Assembly (NCBI RefSeq): GCF_014384995.1
Contig: NZ_JACRSY010000009.1
Location: forward strand, 62,001-126,000
Length of the DNA stretch: 64,000 nt
Origin: Zhenhengia yiwuensis
GTDB lineage: Bacteria; Bacillota; Clostridia; Lachnospirales; Cellulosilyticaceae
Direction of reading: 5' to 3'
Each line of letters starts with the position of its first letter. Within the stretch, counting starts at the first letter, position 1. Positions 8,103 through 16,692 of this stretch are shown piece after piece. The translations under genes were made by a program, and so were the position numbers. The notes under the pieces were generated by a model. That model was not told the DNA's origin, searched no databases, and saw nothing but the letters and a program-made list of their open reading frames with translations.

Positions 8103-10751
8103 ATGAAAAACTACGGTTTAAATGAACTAAGAGAAATGTATTTAAGCTTTTTTGAGTCAAAAGGACACTTACGTAAAAAAAGTTTCCCGCTTGTACCTCA
8201 AAATGACAACAGTTTATTATTAATCAATGCGGGGATGGCACCACTTAAGCCTTACTTTACAGGTCAAGAAGTACCACCAAAGACACGTATGACAACTTGT
8301 CAAAAATGTATTCGTACAGGTGATATCGAAAATATCGGCAAAACAGCACGTCACGGTACATTCTTTGAAATGTTAGGGAACTTCTCATTTGGGGATTACT
8401 TCAAAGAAGAAGCAATTAGCTGGGCATGGGAGTTTGTAACAAAAGTACTTGAACTTCCTGAAGACCGTCTTTATGTATCTGTTTATGAAGAGGATCAGCC
8501 AACAGCTGAAATTTGGCATGAAAAAATGGGCGTTCCAAGAGACCACATTGTATTCATGGGCAAAGAAGATAACTTCTGGGAAGTAGGCGTAACAGGTCCA
8601 TGTGGCCCATGTTCAGAAATCTACTTTGATAGAGGTCCAGAGTTTGGTTGTGATTCCCCAACTTGTGCGGTAGGGTGTGACTGTGACCGTTACTTAGAAT
8701 TTTGGAACTTAGTATTTACACAATTTGATAGACAAGAAGATGGTACTTACCTTCCACTTCCAAAACCAAATATTGATACAGGTATGGGTCTTGAAAGACT
8801 TGCAGCTATGATGCAAGGTGTAACATCTATCTTTGATGTAGATACAGTTAAAGCAATCCGTGATCATGTATGTGAACTTGCAGGTGTAGAATACGGTCAA
8901 TCTCAAAAAACAGATATGTCTATCCGTGTTATTACAGATCATATCCGTTCAGCAACATTCATGGCATCTGACGGGGTACTTCCATCAAATGAAGGCCGCG
9001 GCTATGTTATGAGAAGACTTATTAGACGTGCAGTAAGACATGGTAAACTTTTAGGTATTGAAGGCTTATTCTTAAAAGAACTTGTTAAAACAGTAGTAGA
9101 TAACTCAAAACATGAGTATACAGAGCTTGAAGATAAATTCGACTACATTGTAAAACTTCTTACAGTAGAAGAAGAAAACTTCAACAAAACAATTGAACAA
9201 GGACTTAACATCTTAACAACTTATATTGAAGAACTTGAAGCAAAAGGTGAAAAAGTATTAGATGGTGTAGCTTGTTTCAAACTTTATGACACTTATGGTT
9301 TCCCTATCGATTTAACACGTGAGATTTTAGAAGAAAAAGGTCTTGCAATTGATGAGGAAGCTTTCAAAGATGAAATGGAAAAACAAAAACAACGTGGTCG
9401 TGATGCACGTGGTGAAACAAACTACATGGGTAGTGATGAAACAGTATTCCACAAATTAGATACAAACTTATCAACACAGTTCGTTGGCTATCATACACTA
9501 GAAGTAGAGTCTACTATTGATGCACTCACAACAGAAACAGAAATTATTGAAGAAGCAAAAGAAGGCATGGACGTGTATATTGTATCAAAAGCAACACCAT
9601 TCTATGCTGAAAGTGGCGGTCAAGCTGGTGACGTAGGAACGATTACAACAGCTACAGGTACAGTAGAAGTAACAAATACAACAAAAGCTGTGGGTGGTAA
9701 ATTTGTACACCATGGTAAAGTAGTAGTAGGTACGGTGAAGCAAGGTGAAACAGCTACATTTAAAGTAAACAGTGTAGTACGTCTTGATTCTGCACGTAAC
9801 CATAGTGCAACACACCTTCTTCAAAAAGCGCTTCGTGAAGTAGTAGGTGGACACGTAGAACAAGCTGGTTCTAATGTAACAAAAGATCGTTTAAGATTTG
9901 ACTATACACACTTTGAAGCTTTATCAGCAGAGCAAATCGAACGTGTAGAAGCTATCGTAAATGAAAAAATCTTATCTGCTTTAGATATTACAACAATGGA
10001 AACTTCTATTGATGAAGCAAGAAAAATGGGTGCTATGGCACTCTTTGGTGAAAAATACGGTGAAGTTGTACGTGTGGTAGACATGGGTCATTACTCAGTA
10101 GAGCTTTGTGGTGGTACACATCTTATTAATACAGCTCAAATTGGTACATTTAAAATTGTTTCTGAATCAGGTGTTGCTTCAGGTGTAAGACGTATTGAAG
10201 CAGTTACAGGTCGTGGTGCAATCCATTATTACCAAGAAATTGAAAAAGAATTAAATGAAGTTGCTAAACTTGTTAAAGCTAAAAAAGATGGTATTACTAA
10301 AAAAGTTGAGCATTTAATGGCTGAAAGCAAAGAGCTTCAAAAAGAAAATGATAAACTTAAAGCAGAAATGGCGAAAGCTGAAGCAGAAAATATTTTTGAT
10401 CAGGTACAAGAAATTGCAGGACTTAAAGTATTAGTAGCAGCACTTCCAAATATGGATATGAATGCTCTTCGTAATATGGGAGATACATTCAAAGACAAAT
10501 TAGGTGAAGGTGTAGTTGTACTTGCAAGTAGCCAAGATGAAAAAGTAAGCTTAGTAGCAATGGCTACAAATGATGCAGTAAGCGCTGGTATCCACTGTGG
10601 TAATATTATTAAAGCATCTGCTCCTGTCGTACAAGGAGGCGGTGGTGGTCGCCCTAATATGGCACAAGCTGGAGGTAAAGATGCATCAAAAATGAATGAA
10701 GCATTACAAACAGCAACAGATATCATTAAAGAACAATTAAAGAACAATTAA
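8103..10751 (+). CDS. alaS: Alanyl-tRNA synthetase
   Basis: 882 residues, RBS AAGGAGG. Charges tRNA-Ala and edits Ser/Gly mischarging. The class II catalytic core starts with SFFESKGH and shows INAGMAPLKPYFTG and FFEMLGNFSFGDY; the editing domain carries HSATHLL and CGGTH zinc ligands; a coiled coil near 710-760 leads to the C-terminal DHHA1 domain with the glycine-rich GGGGGRPNMAQAGG. Length is normal. The codon usage looks more biased than in neighbours, as expected of a highly expressed gene. Controlled by the T-box upstream together with the M15 homologue. Confidence 0.98.
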   Translation: MKNYGLNELREMYLSFFESKGHLRKKSFPLVPQNDNSLLLINAGMAPLKPYFTGQEVPPKTRMTTCQKCIRTGDIENIGKTARHGTFFEMLGNFSFGDYFKEEAISWAWEFVTKVLELPEDRLYVSVYEEDQPTAEIWHEKMGVPRDHIVFMGKEDNFWEVGVTGPCGPCSEIYFDRGPEFGCDSPTCAVGCDCDRYLEFWNLVFTQFDRQEDGTYLPLPKPNIDTGMGLERLAAMMQGVTSIFDVDTVKAIRDHVCELAGVEYGQSQKTDMSIRVITDHIRSATFMASDGVLPSNEGRGYVMRRLIRRAVRHGKLLGIEGLFLKELVKTVVDNSKHEYTELEDKFDYIVKLLTVEEENFNKTIEQGLNILTTYIEELEAKGEKVLDGVACFKLYDTYGFPIDLTREILEEKGLAIDEEAFKDEMEKQKQRGRDARGETNYMGSDETVFHKLDTNLSTQFVGYHTLEVESTIDALTTETEIIEEAKEGMDVYIVSKATPFYAESGGQAGDVGTITTATGTVEVTNTTKAVGGKFVHHGKVVVGTVKQGETATFKVNSVVRLDSARNHSATHLLQKALREVVGGHVEQAGSNVTKDRLRFDYTHFEALSAEQIERVEAIVNEKILSALDITTMETSIDEARKMGAMALFGEKYGEVVRVVDMGHYSVELCGGTHLINTAQIGTFKIVSESGVASGVRRIEAVTGRGAIHYYQEIEKELNEVAKLVKAKKDGITKKVEHLMAESKELQKENDKLKAEMAKAEAENIFDQVQEIAGLKVLVAALPNMDMNALRNMGDTFKDKLGEGVVVLASSQDEKVSLVAMATNDAVSAGIHCGNIIKASAPVVQGGGGGRPNMAQAGGKDASKMNEALQTATDIIKEQLKNN

Positions 10752-10780
10752 AGAAATAGCTAAAAGTTGCTAAGAACCTA

Positions 10781-10809
10781 TTGACGTAATATAAGATGTC
10801 AATTATAAT
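10781..10809 (+). promoter_or_regulatory. Strong sigma-A promoter for rpsU
   Basis: TTGACG at 10781-10786 and TATAAT at 10804-10809, spacing 17. One mismatch from consensus. It lies right after alaS and gives rpsU independent expression. Confidence 0.87.
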
Positions 10810-10815
10810 TTAGGG

Positions 10816-10884
10816 TAGTGCTTTAATCTTTTCTCCGTACAAATGCATAAAGCACGATACTGCAGCCCGGAGGGAGGGAAAGAA
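10816..10884 (+). promoter_or_regulatory. Structured 5' leader of rpsU
   Basis: GTGCTTTA (10818-10825) pairs with TAAAGCAC (10848-10855). The loop holds TCTCCG (10832-10837), which can pair with CGGAGG (10868-10873) in the purine-rich region just upstream of the start. A loop-to-SD pseudoknot that controls translation is possible; this is an inference from complementarity only. Confidence 0.4.
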
Positions 10885-11064
10885 ATGTCAGAGGTTACTG
10901 TTCGCGAAAATGAATCTTTAGATAGCGCTCTTCGTCGTTTTAAAAGAAATTGTGCTAAAGCAGGTATCATGCAAGAAATTCGTAAAAGAGAACATTACGA
11001 AAAACCAAGTGTGAAACGTAAAAAGAAATCAGAAGCAGCACGCAAAAAAAATAGACAATACTAA
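10885..11064 (+). CDS. rpsU: Small ribosomal subunit protein bS21
   Basis: 59 residues. The start is the ATG at 10885, 6 bases after GGGAGGG; an in-frame ATG at 10843 would add 14 residues (with a Cys-Ser-Pro stretch) not found in bS21. The sequence [19 protein letters not shown] and the very basic Lys/Arg-rich C-terminus are diagnostic. It binds near the anti-SD end of 16S rRNA in the 30S platform. Own promoter and terminator make it a single-gene unit. Confidence 0.96.
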   Translation: MSEVTVRENESLDSALRRFKRNCAKAGIMQEIRKREHYEKPSVKRKKKSEAARKKNRQY

Positions 11065-11110
11065 TTAGTATAAATAGTGAGTGCTATAGTCAACACATAT
11101 TGGCTAATGA

Positions 11111-11146
11111 AATCCTAGAAGCTAGATAGCTTCTAGGATTTTTTGT
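11111..11146 (+). terminator. Terminator of rpsU
   Basis: 13-base perfect stem (11111-11123 with 11128-11140), loop AGAT, followed by TTTTT. Strong intrinsic terminator. Confidence 0.93.
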
Positions 11147-11196
11147 TATACTTGTCCTGCCCTATGCATAATATAGAAATAAGGGGGGAATCAGTC

Positions 11197-11493
11197 ATGA
11201 AGAAGGAAAAATCAGACAAGAAGAAAGAATGGATACTTGATATGATGGAAAGCTTTGAAATTCCTAAAGAAACCGTGCTGGATGTACCTATTATTTCTTT
11301 AGTTGGAGATAGAGAAATTGTCATTGAGAATTTTATAAGTATCGTAGAGTATGGAGATGAAGTCATTAGATTAAAAACGCAGTGCGGAGAATTTACAATA
11401 GAAGGCAAGAACTTAGAGGCACGTAGTATGGATAGTGAGCATATCCAAATCAAGGGGAAAATCCAAGCTTTAAGCTTTGGGAATAGGGGGTGA
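11197..11493 (+). CDS. yqfC: Sporulation protein YqfC
   Basis: 98 residues. ATG 11197 follows AAGGGGGGAA; an upstream in-frame ATG adds an unlikely 18-residue extension through the terminator area. Small YabP/YqfC family protein: LDVPIISLVGDREIVIENF and the short beta-rich remainder are typical. The gene is conserved next to yqfD and phoH in endospore formers and is expressed during sporulation in Bacillus; its molecular role is unknown. Overlaps yqfD by 4 bases. Confidence 0.9.
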   Translation: MKKEKSDKKKEWILDMMESFEIPKETVLDVPIISLVGDREIVIENFISIVEYGDEVIRLKTQCGEFTIEGKNLEARSMDSEHIQIKGKIQALSFGNRG

Positions 11494-12731
11494 GCCATTT
11501 GTTTTTATCTTTATGGAATTATTTAAAAGGTTATGTTATAGTAGAAGTAAGTGGCTACACTTTAGAAAAATTTATGAATTTAGCAATACGCCATCAGAAT
11601 ACTTTTTGGAATATTAAACGTAAAGATGGTAAAATCTATTTAAGTACTACTATTGAAGGCTTCAAGCGTTTGAAGCCTTATGCCAAGAAGGCACGGTGTC
11701 GTATGAGAATTGTAGAAAAAAGGGGTCTTCCTTTTTTGACATTTAGATATCGTAAACGTGTCATGTTTAGTGTAGGTGTCTTTTTGTTTATAGGTTGTAT
11801 TTACCTGCTAAGCTCATTTGTATGGCTTGTAGAAGTGCAAGGCTGTGAGAGGCTTAATGAAACAGAGGTTATAGAGACATTAGAAGAAAGTGGTTACAAA
11901 GCAGGAAGGCTTAAAGCAAGACTGAATTTACGAGAGGCCGAGCAAAAACTCATTAATACATACCCGGACATTATTTGGACTGGGATTAAGTTTGAAGGAA
12001 CAAAGTTGGTTGTAGAGATTTCAGAATCTGTTCCTAAACCAACTATACATACAGAAAATGCACCTTGTCACCTTGTTGCTAAAAATGATGGACTTATTAC
12101 TTATATTGCGACAGATAAAGGAATGCCTGGCGTGAAAAAAGGAGATACTGTGAAAAAGGGAGATATTTTAGTCTCAGGCAGTATGCAGCTAGGTGATGAA
12201 GGAGGTTCCCTTTATTTAACACATGCAAAGGCAACCGTTAAGGCAAAGACAGGCTATGCGCTAGAAGCAAGTATGCCTCTTGAAACAGTTCAAAAGGTTT
12301 ATACCAATCGTGTCAGTACAAAGTGTGATTTAAGGCTTTTTGATTTAAGAATTCCTTTTTTAAGGAGTCATACAAAAGAGCAGTATGACGATTATGATGA
12401 AGTGATAACGGTTAAACAGTTTAAGCTTACAGATCAGTTTCCATTACCATTCTATTATGAAAAAGAGCAGAAAGTAGAGTATACACCGTATAAACAGCCT
12501 ATTGATGAAGAAAGTGCTAAAGAAAAACTTTATGGAACACTTTATGACGCTTTGCTTAAAAAGTTAGGTGATGAGGCTCAGGTGATTTACCATGAAGTTG
12601 TTTATAGTAAAGATGATAATAAGCTGGTTGCAAAGCTTCAGGCTATTGTAGAAGAAGATATTAGTGAAGCTCTTTATTTAACACCTCAAGAGATGATGCC
12701 ACAAAGTGAAGTAGAAGGAGAAAACGAATAA
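11490..12731 (+). CDS. yqfD: Sporulation protein YqfD (stage IV family)
   Basis: 413 residues, GTG start in the GTGA overlap with yqfC. A cytoplasmic N-terminal domain of about 90 residues precedes one membrane segment (about 91-112, FSVGVFLFIGCIYLL), then an external domain containing a POTRA-like stretch (VEVQGCERLNETEVIETLEESGYKAG) and a lipoyl-like VKKGDILVSG. This arrangement is that of the Bacillus YqfD family linked to forespore-stage functions. Its presence with yqfC is good evidence that the organism forms endospores. Confidence 0.9.
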   Translation: MSHLFLSLWNYLKGYVIVEVSGYTLEKFMNLAIRHQNTFWNIKRKDGKIYLSTTIEGFKRLKPYAKKARCRMRIVEKRGLPFLTFRYRKRVMFSVGVFLFIGCIYLLSSFVWLVEVQGCERLNETEVIETLEESGYKAGRLKARLNLREAEQKLINTYPDIIWTGIKFEGTKLVVEISESVPKPTIHTENAPCHLVAKNDGLITYIATDKGMPGVKKGDTVKKGDILVSGSMQLGDEGGSLYLTHAKATVKAKTGYALEASMPLETVQKVYTNRVSTKCDLRLFDLRIPFLRSHTKEQYDDYDEVITVKQFKLTDQFPLPFYYEKEQKVEYTPYKQPIDEESAKEKLYGTLYDALLKKLGDEAQVIYHEVVYSKDDNKLVAKLQAIVEEDISEALYLTPQEMMPQSEVEGENE

Positions 12732-13711
12732 TGGGTTTAGACGAAAAGAAAATACAAATTCCAACATGTTATATAGCAGGAATCTTTGGAAAGTTTGATG
12801 AACATATTAAACTTCTAGAAAAACTTTTTCATATCAAAGTAGTCCTTCGAGATGAAGATATTAAAATATCTGGAGAACCTGCGCATATCGATTTAGCCAT
12901 TAGAACTTTCAAAGAGCTTCTAAGTGCAGCTGAAAAAGGAGAAGTTATAGATACACAGATGGTAGAATATACCGTTGACCTTATTAAGAAAAACAAAGAA
13001 AAAGAATTCTCTATGGCCACACAAGACCTTATTACAATGACTGCAGCTGGAAAACCTTTAAAAGCTAAGACATTAGGTCAAAAACAATATATAGACAGTA
13101 TTAGAAAGAATATGGTAGTATTTGGGATAGGTCCTGCTGGAACAGGAAAAACGTATCTGGCTATGGCTATGGCTGTAAATGCTTTTAGAAAGAATGAAGT
13201 AAGTAAAATTATTTTAACGAGACCGGCTATAGAAGCTGGAGAAAAGCTAGGTTTCTTACCAGGAGACCTTCAAAGTAAGGTGGATCCTTATTTAAGACCT
13301 TTATATGATGCGTTGTTTGAGATTATGGGTGCTGAGCAGTTTGAAAAGAATATGGAAAAAGGACTTATTGAAGTTGCCCCACTTGCTTATATGAGAGGGC
13401 GTACACTTAACAATGCTTTTGTTGTCCTTGATGAAGCGCAAAATACAACACCACCACAGATGAAGATGTTCTTAACAAGACTTGGATTTAACTGTAAAGC
13501 CATTATTACTGGAGACTTAACACAAATAGACTTACAAGCAGATCAAAAAAGTGGTTTAAAAGAAGCAGCTAAGATTTTATCTCATGTGGAAGGTATTGGA
13601 TTTAGTTATTTAAATCGTAATGATGTTGTAAGACATCCATTGGTTCAAAAAATTGTAGATGCTTATGATGAGTATGAAAAAGTACATGAGAAACCAAAAA
13701 ATAACCGCTAA
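12731..13711 (+). CDS. phoH: PhoH family ATPase
   Basis: 326 residues; its ATG shares a base with the yqfD stop. An N-terminal KH-like segment (about 1-100) precedes the PhoH ATPase domain: Walker A GPAGTGKTYLA near 137-147, VVLDEAQN Walker B near 232-239, and ITGDLTQIDL. PhoH proteins are RNA-associated ATPases or helicases; the cellular role is still loosely defined, and the gene sits with ybeY and era, both rRNA maturation factors. The stop codon lies within a hairpin that resembles a terminator. Confidence 0.95.
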   Translation: MGLDEKKIQIPTCYIAGIFGKFDEHIKLLEKLFHIKVVLRDEDIKISGEPAHIDLAIRTFKELLSAAEKGEVIDTQMVEYTVDLIKKNKEKEFSMATQDLITMTAAGKPLKAKTLGQKQYIDSIRKNMVVFGIGPAGTGKTYLAMAMAVNAFRKNEVSKIILTRPAIEAGEKLGFLPGDLQSKVDPYLRPLYDALFEIMGAEQFEKNMEKGLIEVAPLAYMRGRTLNNAFVVLDEAQNTTPPQMKMFLTRLGFNCKAIITGDLTQIDLQADQKSGLKEAAKILSHVEGIGFSYLNRNDVVRHPLVQKIVDAYDEYEKVHEKPKNNR

Positions 13712-13729
13712 ACTTTAGCGGTATTTTTT
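13704..13729 (+). terminator. Terminator overlapping phoH stop codon
   Basis: ACCGCTAAACTTTAGCGGT (13704-13722) is a perfect 19-base palindrome that includes the phoH TAA, followed by ATTTTTT. Because pgpH begins 36 bases later without a clear promoter, it may be leaky or may adjust the level of downstream genes. Confidence 0.75.
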
Positions 13730-13747
13730 GCAGAATGGAGGCAGGGG

Positions 13748-15769
13748 ATGAAAAAGTTTCGATGGGAAGTTATCTATTTCATGATTGCTGTAATGCTAAC
13801 CTTTTTTGTAATAAGCTCGGGGGATTTCTTTAGGAAAAAGATTCATATCGAGATAGGACAAATCGCAAGTGAAACCATTGAGGCCCCTTTTCAAGTAGAA
13901 AATGAAATTGCAACAGAAAGAAAACGTAATCAATTGGAAGCACTAACGCCAGATATTTATAAAATGGATGAGCGTGTACTTGAAAAGGGTATTGCTAATA
14001 TTGAGTTATTATTCGATTATGCAGAAGCTATTAAGGTGACAGCTATTCCACAGGAGCATGGAGTATCGCCTATACAGACGCTTCAAAGTAAGTCACCTAT
14101 TCCCCTTTACGAAGACGAATATAAAACACTTCTCGGAATGAGTGTGAACCGTTTACATAGTTTAGAACAAATTTGTATCAATCTACTTACCAACACTATG
14201 GAAGAAGGCATTAAAGAGAATGAAAATAAGGCTCTCGATGTAAGAGCTAAACTAGAAAAGACAGATTTGAGTACAGTAGAGCAAAAAATTGCTTATGAGA
14301 TTATTTCTTCTCAAATTAAGCCCAATTTGATAGTAGATAAGGAAGCAACCGCATTAGCTAAGGAAGAGGCTAGAGAAAGTGTAGAACCTGTTTATATACT
14401 TCAAGGAGAAAGAGTGGTTGAACAAGGTACAAGGGTGACAGAAGAAGCTTATAATGTTTTAAACAAGATAGGTTATCTGAATATAGATGATTCAGAGGTC
14501 TATACGCAGTATATAGGTGTAGGGATTCTTATTATATTAGCCGTATTATTCCTTTATCGTAGTATGAAATACGAGATAAGTAATACAAGTCTTAATAGAG
14601 GACAGGCTAGCTTGATTTTTATTTTGTATATTTTATCTTTAGGGATTATTCGAATGGTTTTAATGGGAGACTATATTTATATGCCATTGGCGTTTGCTCC
14701 TATTTTGGTTGCTATTTTAATCCATAAAGATATTGCTATTGTTATGCATCTTATTTTGATTGTAGTAGCTGCACTGACTCATAAGGCTGATAGTGTATTT
14801 ATCATTTACCATCTTTTAGCTGGGCTCATTAGTATTAGTATCGTGGCTCAAATGCAAGAGCGTAAACAAACTATGGTCAATGCACTATTAGTAGGACTTC
14901 TGCAAACACTAATTTTTATTAGTTTAAATATGTTGGTAGGAATTTCTTTATCTACACAGCTTATGCTAAAGGGAGTAGAAGCATTCTTTGTAGGTGTTAT
15001 TGTAGTCGTTCTTGTAGTAGGAAGTTTACCTTTATGGGAAGCAGCTTTTGGATTTATTACACCCATTCAGCTACTTGAACTGACCAATCCAGACCAACCT
15101 ATATTGAAGCGTCTACTTATTGAAGCGACAGGGACTTATTATCATAGTCTACTTGTTGCCAACCTAGCAGAGGCTGCAGCAGATGAAATTGGAGCCAATC
15201 CACTTATGGCAAGGGTAGGTGGTTACTATCATGATATTGGTAAACTGACATGTTCTAATTATTTTAAAGAAAACCAAGTACTTGATAATCCACATGATTA
15301 TTTAGATCCACAAACAAGTGCAGATATTATATTATCCCATGTAACTTCAGGAATTGAACTGGCAGATACATATAAACTTCCTAAGTGTGTAAAAGATATG
15401 ATTAAAGAACATCATGGGACAAGCACAGCACAATATTTTTATATTAAAGCTAAAAATATTGAAGGGGAAGAAGTAGACATTAAGGACTTTAGTTATAAGG
15501 GGCCTAAGCCACAGAGTAAAGAAGCGGCACTTATTATGCTTGCAGATGTGGTAGAAGCAACAGTAAGGTCTATGCAGCATAAAATAGGAACAGAGGTAAC
15601 TGTTGAAGACCTTGTAAGAAAAATGGTTAAACAAAAATTAGATGAAGGACAGTTAGATGAATGTCCACTTTATATATCTGATATAGAAAAAATTATTGAC
15701 TCCTTTACGCGTATGTTAAAAGGGATGTATCATGAACGTATTGAATACCCAGAGAGAAAGGGCAAGTAG
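13748..15769 (+). CDS. pgpH: Cyclic-di-AMP phosphodiesterase PgpH (7TM-HD)
   Basis: 673 residues. One N-terminal membrane segment (about 8-24), an extracellular domain of about 230 residues (7TMR-HDED), seven membrane helices (about 255-440), then a cytoplasmic HD phosphohydrolase domain with YHSLLVANLAEAAA, the HD pair His495-Asp496 in YYHDIGK, and a later EHHGTS. The Listeria orthologue PgpH degrades c-di-AMP. Gene order phoH-pgpH-ybeY is as in Bacillus (yqfF). The c-di-AMP assignment rests on orthology. Confidence 0.93.
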   Translation: MKKFRWEVIYFMIAVMLTFFVISSGDFFRKKIHIEIGQIASETIEAPFQVENEIATERKRNQLEALTPDIYKMDERVLEKGIANIELLFDYAEAIKVTAIPQEHGVSPIQTLQSKSPIPLYEDEYKTLLGMSVNRLHSLEQICINLLTNTMEEGIKENENKALDVRAKLEKTDLSTVEQKIAYEIISSQIKPNLIVDKEATALAKEEARESVEPVYILQGERVVEQGTRVTEEAYNVLNKIGYLNIDDSEVYTQYIGVGILIILAVLFLYRSMKYEISNTSLNRGQASLIFILYILSLGIIRMVLMGDYIYMPLAFAPILVAILIHKDIAIVMHLILIVVAALTHKADSVFIIYHLLAGLISISIVAQMQERKQTMVNALLVGLLQTLIFISLNMLVGISLSTQLMLKGVEAFFVGVIVVVLVVGSLPLWEAAFGFITPIQLLELTNPDQPILKRLLIEATGTYYHSLLVANLAEAAADEIGANPLMARVGGYYHDIGKLTCSNYFKENQVLDNPHDYLDPQTSADIILSHVTSGIELADTYKLPKCVKDMIKEHHGTSTAQYFYIKAKNIEGEEVDIKDFSYKGPKPQSKEAALIMLADVVEATVRSMQHKIGTEVTVEDLVRKMVKQKLDEGQLDECPLYISDIEKIIDSFTRMLKGMYHERIEYPERKGK

Positions 15770-15770
15770 A

Positions 15771-16271
15771 ATGAACTTATACTTAGAAGATGAATATAAC
15801 TTTTTTGAAAAACATGAAGACTTATTTGAGGAGATACAAAAGGTTATTGCAAAATGCCTAGAAGTTGAAAAAGTACCTTATGAATCAGAAATTAGTTTAA
15901 CTGTCGTAGACAAAGAAGAGATAAGATCTATCAATCATGAATACCGAGATATAGATCGTGCAACAGATGTTTTATCTTTTCCACAAATTGATCCTGAGTC
16001 AAATGGTATAATTGACTGGGAAAAATTAGATGAAACAGAAGTGATGAATTATGACACAAATCATATCATGCTAGGAGATATTGTGTTATGCTATGAGGTA
16101 GCAGATGAACAAGCTAAGTCCTATGGACATTCTTTAAAGCGTGAAGTATGTTTTTTAGTAGCACACAGCATGTTCCACCTTTTAGGATATGACCATATGA
16201 ATGAAGAAGATGAAAAATTAATGATTGCAAAGCAAAATGAAGTGCTTTCAGATCTTGGAATTAATCGATAG
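15771..16271 (+). CDS. ybeY: Endoribonuclease YbeY
   Basis: 166 residues from ATG 15771, one base after the pgpH stop; an in-frame ATG at 15732 would lie deep in pgpH and extends beyond family homology. The zinc site HSMFHLLGYDH (H-x3-H-x5-H) and DRATDVLSFP identify the rRNA maturation factor YbeY, needed for 16S 3' end processing and ribosome quality control. The upstream AGAGAAAGGG is a weak RBS, so coupling to pgpH is likely. Confidence 0.95.
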   Translation: MNLYLEDEYNFFEKHEDLFEEIQKVIAKCLEVEKVPYESEISLTVVDKEEIRSINHEYRDIDRATDVLSFPQIDPESNGIIDWEKLDETEVMNYDTNHIMLGDIVLCYEVADEQAKSYGHSLKREVCFLVAHSMFHLLGYDHMNEEDEKLMIAKQNEVLSDLGINR

Positions 16272-16283
16272 GAGATGTTTTAA

Positions 16284-16682
16284 ATGGAAGAGTATAAACA
16301 ACTAGTAGAAAAAGCCAAAGAGGCTATGACCTATGCCTATGCACCATACTCTAATTTTAAAGTAGGCGCAGCGCTCCTTACAGACACAGATAAAATTTAT
16401 ACGGGATGTAATGTTGAAAATGCATCTTTTGGTGCAACAAACTGCGCAGAGCGTACAGCTATTTTTAAGGCTGTATCAGAAGGGGAACTTCGCTATAAGG
16501 CAATTGCTATTGTAAGTAGTAGCAAGGAATTTACTTATCCATGTGGGATTTGCAGACAAGTAATCGGAGAATTTATGCCAAATGGCCATATTATATTAGA
16601 AAATGCACTAGGAGAAATAAAAGTCTTTGAATTTAAAGAGCTTTTACCTGGGCACTTTACACAAGAAGATCTTAACAAATAA
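16284..16682 (+). CDS. cdd: Cytidine deaminase
   Basis: 132 residues, full family length. The catalytic NCAERTA provides one zinc Cys and the proton-shuttling Glu, and PCGICRQ supplies the other two Cys, as in tetrameric cytidine deaminases. It converts cytidine and deoxycytidine to uridine forms for pyrimidine salvage. Lies between ybeY and era as in Bacillus, except that dgkA, usually between ybeY and cdd, is absent. Confidence 0.96.
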   Translation: MEEYKQLVEKAKEAMTYAYAPYSNFKVGAALLTDTDKIYTGCNVENASFGATNCAERTAIFKAVSEGELRYKAIAIVSSSKEFTYPCGICRQVIGEFMPNGHIILENALGEIKVFEFKELLPGHFTQEDLNK

Positions 16683-16692
16683 GGAGAAACTC

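Noticed and set aside
10400..10747. 115-codon minus-strand open frame opposite the end of alaS
   Set aside because: Lies over the well-conserved C-terminal domain of AlaS; a shadow of biased codon use.
10843..10884. N-terminal extension of rpsU from an earlier ATG
   Set aside because: No RBS before it, it lies in the leader hairpin loop, and bS21 proteins start at the later Met.
11133..11498. 121-codon open frame on the minus strand opposite yqfC
   Set aside because: It is fully antisense to yqfC, a recognised gene with RBS and coupling to yqfD, and its translation resembles no protein family.
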